Assembly (NCBI GenBank): GCA_023443705.1
Contig: JAEZTD010000349.1
Span: 1 to 15,332 of the forward strand
From: Bacillota bacterium
GTDB taxonomy: Bacteria > Bacillota > Clostridia > Christensenellales > Aristaeellaceae
Length of the DNA: 15,332 bases
Direction: 5' to 3'
Every line of letters starts with the position of its first letter. The first letter of the stretch is position 1. Below are positions 13,695-15,332 of this stretch, piece by piece. The position numbers and the translations under genes are program-made. Under the pieces are notes generated by a model, which was given only the letters and a program-made list of their open reading frames with translations, did no database searches and was not told the origin of the DNA.

Positions 13695-14095
13695 CGGGCC
13701 CCTCCCCGGCCGGGCGGGCCGCCCCGCCCATTCGCCGCCGTTTGTCCCGGTGCCGCCGGGTGTCCCGGTGCCGCCGACGTTTCCTGTTCCGCCGTCTCCG
13801 ATGCCGGGCGCTCCGGCGGCAGCTCAATGGCCTGGATCTCGCCGCGCACGGTCAGCGCGTCGGGGCGGATCTGGGTAAGCAAAAGTGATGTTCCGCGTAT
13901 CGACAGAACCCCCTGCCGCGTCATCAGCCTGACGCAGGTGGGGCTGAATTCCAAAATGCCCGTATGGTTTTCCACCATCGCCCGCCGCCCGCCCGCCAGC
14001 ATCAGCCGGGGCAGCGCGCCCGCCGCCTCCTCCAGCCACTCCATCGCCGGGAACGCGCCCGCCCGCGCGCGGCCCGGCGCCCTGCGCGACGCCAT
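13691..14095 (-). CDS. yqfC: Sporulation protein YqfC with extended C-terminus
   Basis: This is the first gene of the operon. The central core matches the YqfC family: LPRLMLAGGRRAMVENHTG, ILEFSPTCVRLMTRQGVLSI, then a RGEIQAIEL ending. YqfC is a small protein of endospore formers encoded just before yqfD. The product is 134 residues, longer than the roughly 90-residue Bacillus protein. The extra length is a basic N-terminal segment and about 40 residues of Ala/Pro/Gly-rich tail after the core (ETAEQETSAAPGHPAAPG and onward). The ATG at 14095 is chosen because GGAGGGGG lies 8-10 nt upstream; a GTG at 14101 is also in frame. A weak promoter candidate lies about 45 bp upstream. Confidence 0.82.
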   Translation of the reverse strand: MASRRAPGRARAGAFPAMEWLEEAAGALPRLMLAGGRRAMVENHTGILEFSPTCVRLMTRQGVLSIRGTSLLLTQIRPDALTVRGEIQAIELPPERPASETAEQETSAAPGHPAAPGQTAANGRGGPPGRGGAR

Positions 14096-14139
14096 ACACA
14101 CACCCCCTCCATGATGCTATGCGCCGCGGGGGGGCGATA

Positions 14140-14168
14140 TTTATACATGCTTCGCCGGGCAATGAAAA
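14140..14168 (-). promoter_or_regulatory. Candidate promoter of the yqfC operon
   Basis: On the minus strand TTTTCA (14163-14168), 17 bp, TATAAA (14140-14145). The -10 matches the sigma-A consensus at five of six positions; the -35 is weak. A sporulation sigma factor could be expected for yqfC-yqfD, but I see no clear match to a sigma-E promoter. Confidence 0.4.
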
Positions 14169-14212
14169 TCTTCCGGCGCTCCTTTTCGTCGCACAGAAGT
14201 CGGGCCGGTTTC

Positions 14213-14226
14213 CCGAAGCGCTTCGG
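14213..14226. promoter_or_regulatory. 14-bp perfect palindrome between divergent genes
   Basis: CCGAAGCGCTTCGG is its own reverse complement. It lies between the yqfC start and the promoter of the plus-strand gene, about 50 bp from the plus-strand -35. It could be an operator for a dimeric regulator or simply a short hairpin. Confidence 0.3.
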
Positions 14227-14274
14227 TCTTCCCACTCGTAACCCTTCCTTATATTCCCCCTGTTAAAAATAGAG

Positions 14275-14303
14275 TTGAAAAGCCGGATTCGCTCTGTTAT
14301 ACT
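14275..14303 (+). promoter_or_regulatory. Sigma-A promoter of the right-end membrane protein gene
   Basis: TTGAAA (14275-14280), a 17-bp spacer, TATACT (14298-14303), in a locally AT-rich stretch of a GC-rich region. Transcription would start about 30 bp before the GTG start at 14342. Confidence 0.75.
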
Positions 14304-14341
14304 ATATTTTAGATTTGTACGCCCGAAAAGGAGTGGTTGAT

Positions 14342-15332
14342 GTGCAGGCCGCCTTGGATGCGACGGGCTTTGGGCTTCCCTACCTTTGGAAGCGCGACGA
14401 CCGGCAATACATGATGCGCTCGGAAAAGCGGCCCAGCTACCGTCCGCGCCCGCAGGGCGGCAACGGAAACGGAAACCGCCGCCGCCGCCGTCCCCGGCGC
14501 GTCTGGTACGCGGTGATGACGGTGCTGCTGCTCGTCCTACTGTGGCCGGTGGGCCTTATCCCGCTGTGGGCGAGGCGGCTGCGCTGGAGCGGCCTTGTCA
14601 AGTCCGCGGTCATGGTTTTGACCTGCGCGGTGTTTTTACTGGGCTTCTCCTACCTTTTGACGATGGAAACCAAGGTGGACGCCATCAAGACCGCCCAGCT
14701 GAGCGTGCGCGATTCGATGACCAAGATCGCCGAATCCCTCGAAGCCGCGGCGCGCGATTCCGGCCAATTCACCGGGAACGCATCCCGCATTTCTTCCGGA
14801 ACGGCGAGCCTTACCCGAAAGGCGCTCCTTACCGCGATCCCGGCCGCCCGGCAAAATATGGAGGCCTTATACGCCCAGACGGGCAGGCTGGCAGCGATTT
14901 CCGCCCGCGGCGCGCTGGGCGCGGTGAAGCAGACGCTCTACGACACGGGCCTCGCGCCCACGCCCAGCCCCGCGCCGACACCGGAGCCGACGCCCACCCC
15001 CAGCCCGACACCGTCGCCCAGCCCGACGCCCTCCCCCCCGGTGGAGATGGTCTGGCGCGTTCCGGGCGAAGCCGTTTACCACAATGACCCCACCTGCGGC
15101 GGCATGATCGGCGCGGAGGAAATCACCCTCGCCGAGGCGCAGGAGGAAGGGCTGATGCCCTGCGAAGCCTGCGTACTGGCCGCCGGACAATCCCCCAAAC
15201 CGACGCTCGGCACGCAGCCGCTGGCGACCGCGATGGCGGTGATCACCGAATCCGAAGCGCCGCTGGCCACCGGGCCGGCCGCCGATGCCCAGGCCGCGTC
15301 GAGGTCGCTGACCCAGACGCTGCCTCCGGAGG
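14342..15332 (+). CDS. Uncharacterised two-TM protein with Pro-rich linker and HCCC putative metal-binding motif (3' end outside window)
   Basis: The frame is open from a GTG at 14342 to the window edge, at least 330 residues. AAGGAG lies 8 nt upstream. In order: a basic, Arg/Gly/Asn-rich cytoplasmic N-terminus (about 1-53, including NGNGNRRRRR); two membrane helices (about 54-75 and 87-106); an extracytoplasmic helical region (about 108-202); a PTPSP-type linker (about 206-233); then VYHNDPTCGGM and GLMPCEACV, giving H247, C252, C274 and C277, a pattern seen in small zinc-binding modules of extracellular clostridial proteins; and an Ala/Thr/Pro-rich continuation. Function unknown; I recognise no family for the whole. 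It is transcribed divergently from the yqfC operon. Cell-surface placement and metal binding are inferred. Confidence 0.8.
   Translation, partial: MQAALDATGFGLPYLWKRDDRQYMMRSEKRPSYRPRPQGGNGNGNRRRRRPRRVWYAVMTVLLLVLLWPVGLIPLWARRLRWSGLVKSAVMVLTCAVFLLGFSYLLTMETKVDAIKTAQLSVRDSMTKIAESLEAAARDSGQFTGNASRISSGTASLTRKALLTAIPAARQNMEALYAQTGRLAAISARGALGAVKQTLYDTGLAPTPSPAPTPEPTPTPSPTPSPSPTPSPPVEMVWRVPGEAVYHNDPTCGGMIGAEEITLAEAQEEGLMPCEACVLAAGQSPKPTLGTQPLATAMAVITESEAPLATGPAADAQAASRSLTQTLPPE

Noticed and set aside
14386..15087. Plus-strand frame of 233 codons at the right end
   Set aside because: It is out of frame with the GTG-started frame at 14342, which has a promoter, Shine-Dalgarno, membrane helices and a Cys/His motif.
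1..15332. tRNA or rRNA genes, transposases, integrases, att sites, toxin-antitoxin pairs
   Set aside because: Looked for by motif and structure on both strands; none seen.

Overview
The window is GC-rich chromosomal DNA that reads like a spore-forming member of the Bacillota, class Clostridia. The evidence is a long minus-strand operon in the order yqfC - yqfD - phoH - pgpH-type HD phosphodiesterase - ybeY - cdd - era - recO. This is the classic Bacillus/Clostridium cluster, and its first two genes belong to sporulation protein families. A more exact placement, for instance an uncultured high-GC gut or rumen clade, is a guess that sequence reading alone cannot settle.

Layout. Positions 1-1293 (+) hold the 3' part of rmuC. 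It is followed by a string of RNA-like hairpins (about 1294-1470), an unassigned stretch and an intrinsic terminator (about 1599-1626). Positions 1625-1852 (-) encode a tiny LysM-domain protein. Its upstream side runs into a decayed type I-C-like CRISPR remnant (about 1867-2030) with no cas genes in view. From 14095 down to 2093 every gene is on the minus strand: yqfC, yqfD, phoH, a second and larger hairpin cassette (about 11198-11565), the pgpH-type gene, ybeY, cdd, era, recO, rsmH, a tgt-like gene, a 16S rRNA G1405 methyltransferase homologue, and rsmI. Most junctions are 4-26 bp overlaps or gaps of a few bases. The run ends in an intrinsic terminator at about 2044-2078. A divergent intergenic region (14096-14341) carries a strong sigma-A promoter for an uncharacterised membrane protein (+) that leaves the window at its right end.

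How the genes fit together. The distal half of the operon concerns the small ribosomal subunit. YbeY and Era act in 16S 3'-end maturation and 30S assembly. RsmH and RsmI both methylate C1402. The Arm/FmrO-family enzyme is predicted to methylate G1405, three nucleotides away in the same decoding-site helix. Placing an aminoglycoside-resistance-type methyltransferase between the housekeeping genes of this helix suggests a resident function rather than a recent mobile acquisition.

The most unusual things seen are: (1) a two-copy, multi-hairpin cassette placed directly after two stop codons, with stems that keep pairing while their sequence changes; (2) an in-frame 63-bp minisatellite that adds about 84 residues to the catalytic domain of the G1405 methyltransferase; (3) a Tgt homologue whose catalytic nucleophile aspartate reads as alanine; and (4) the clustering of three decoding-site methyltransferases.
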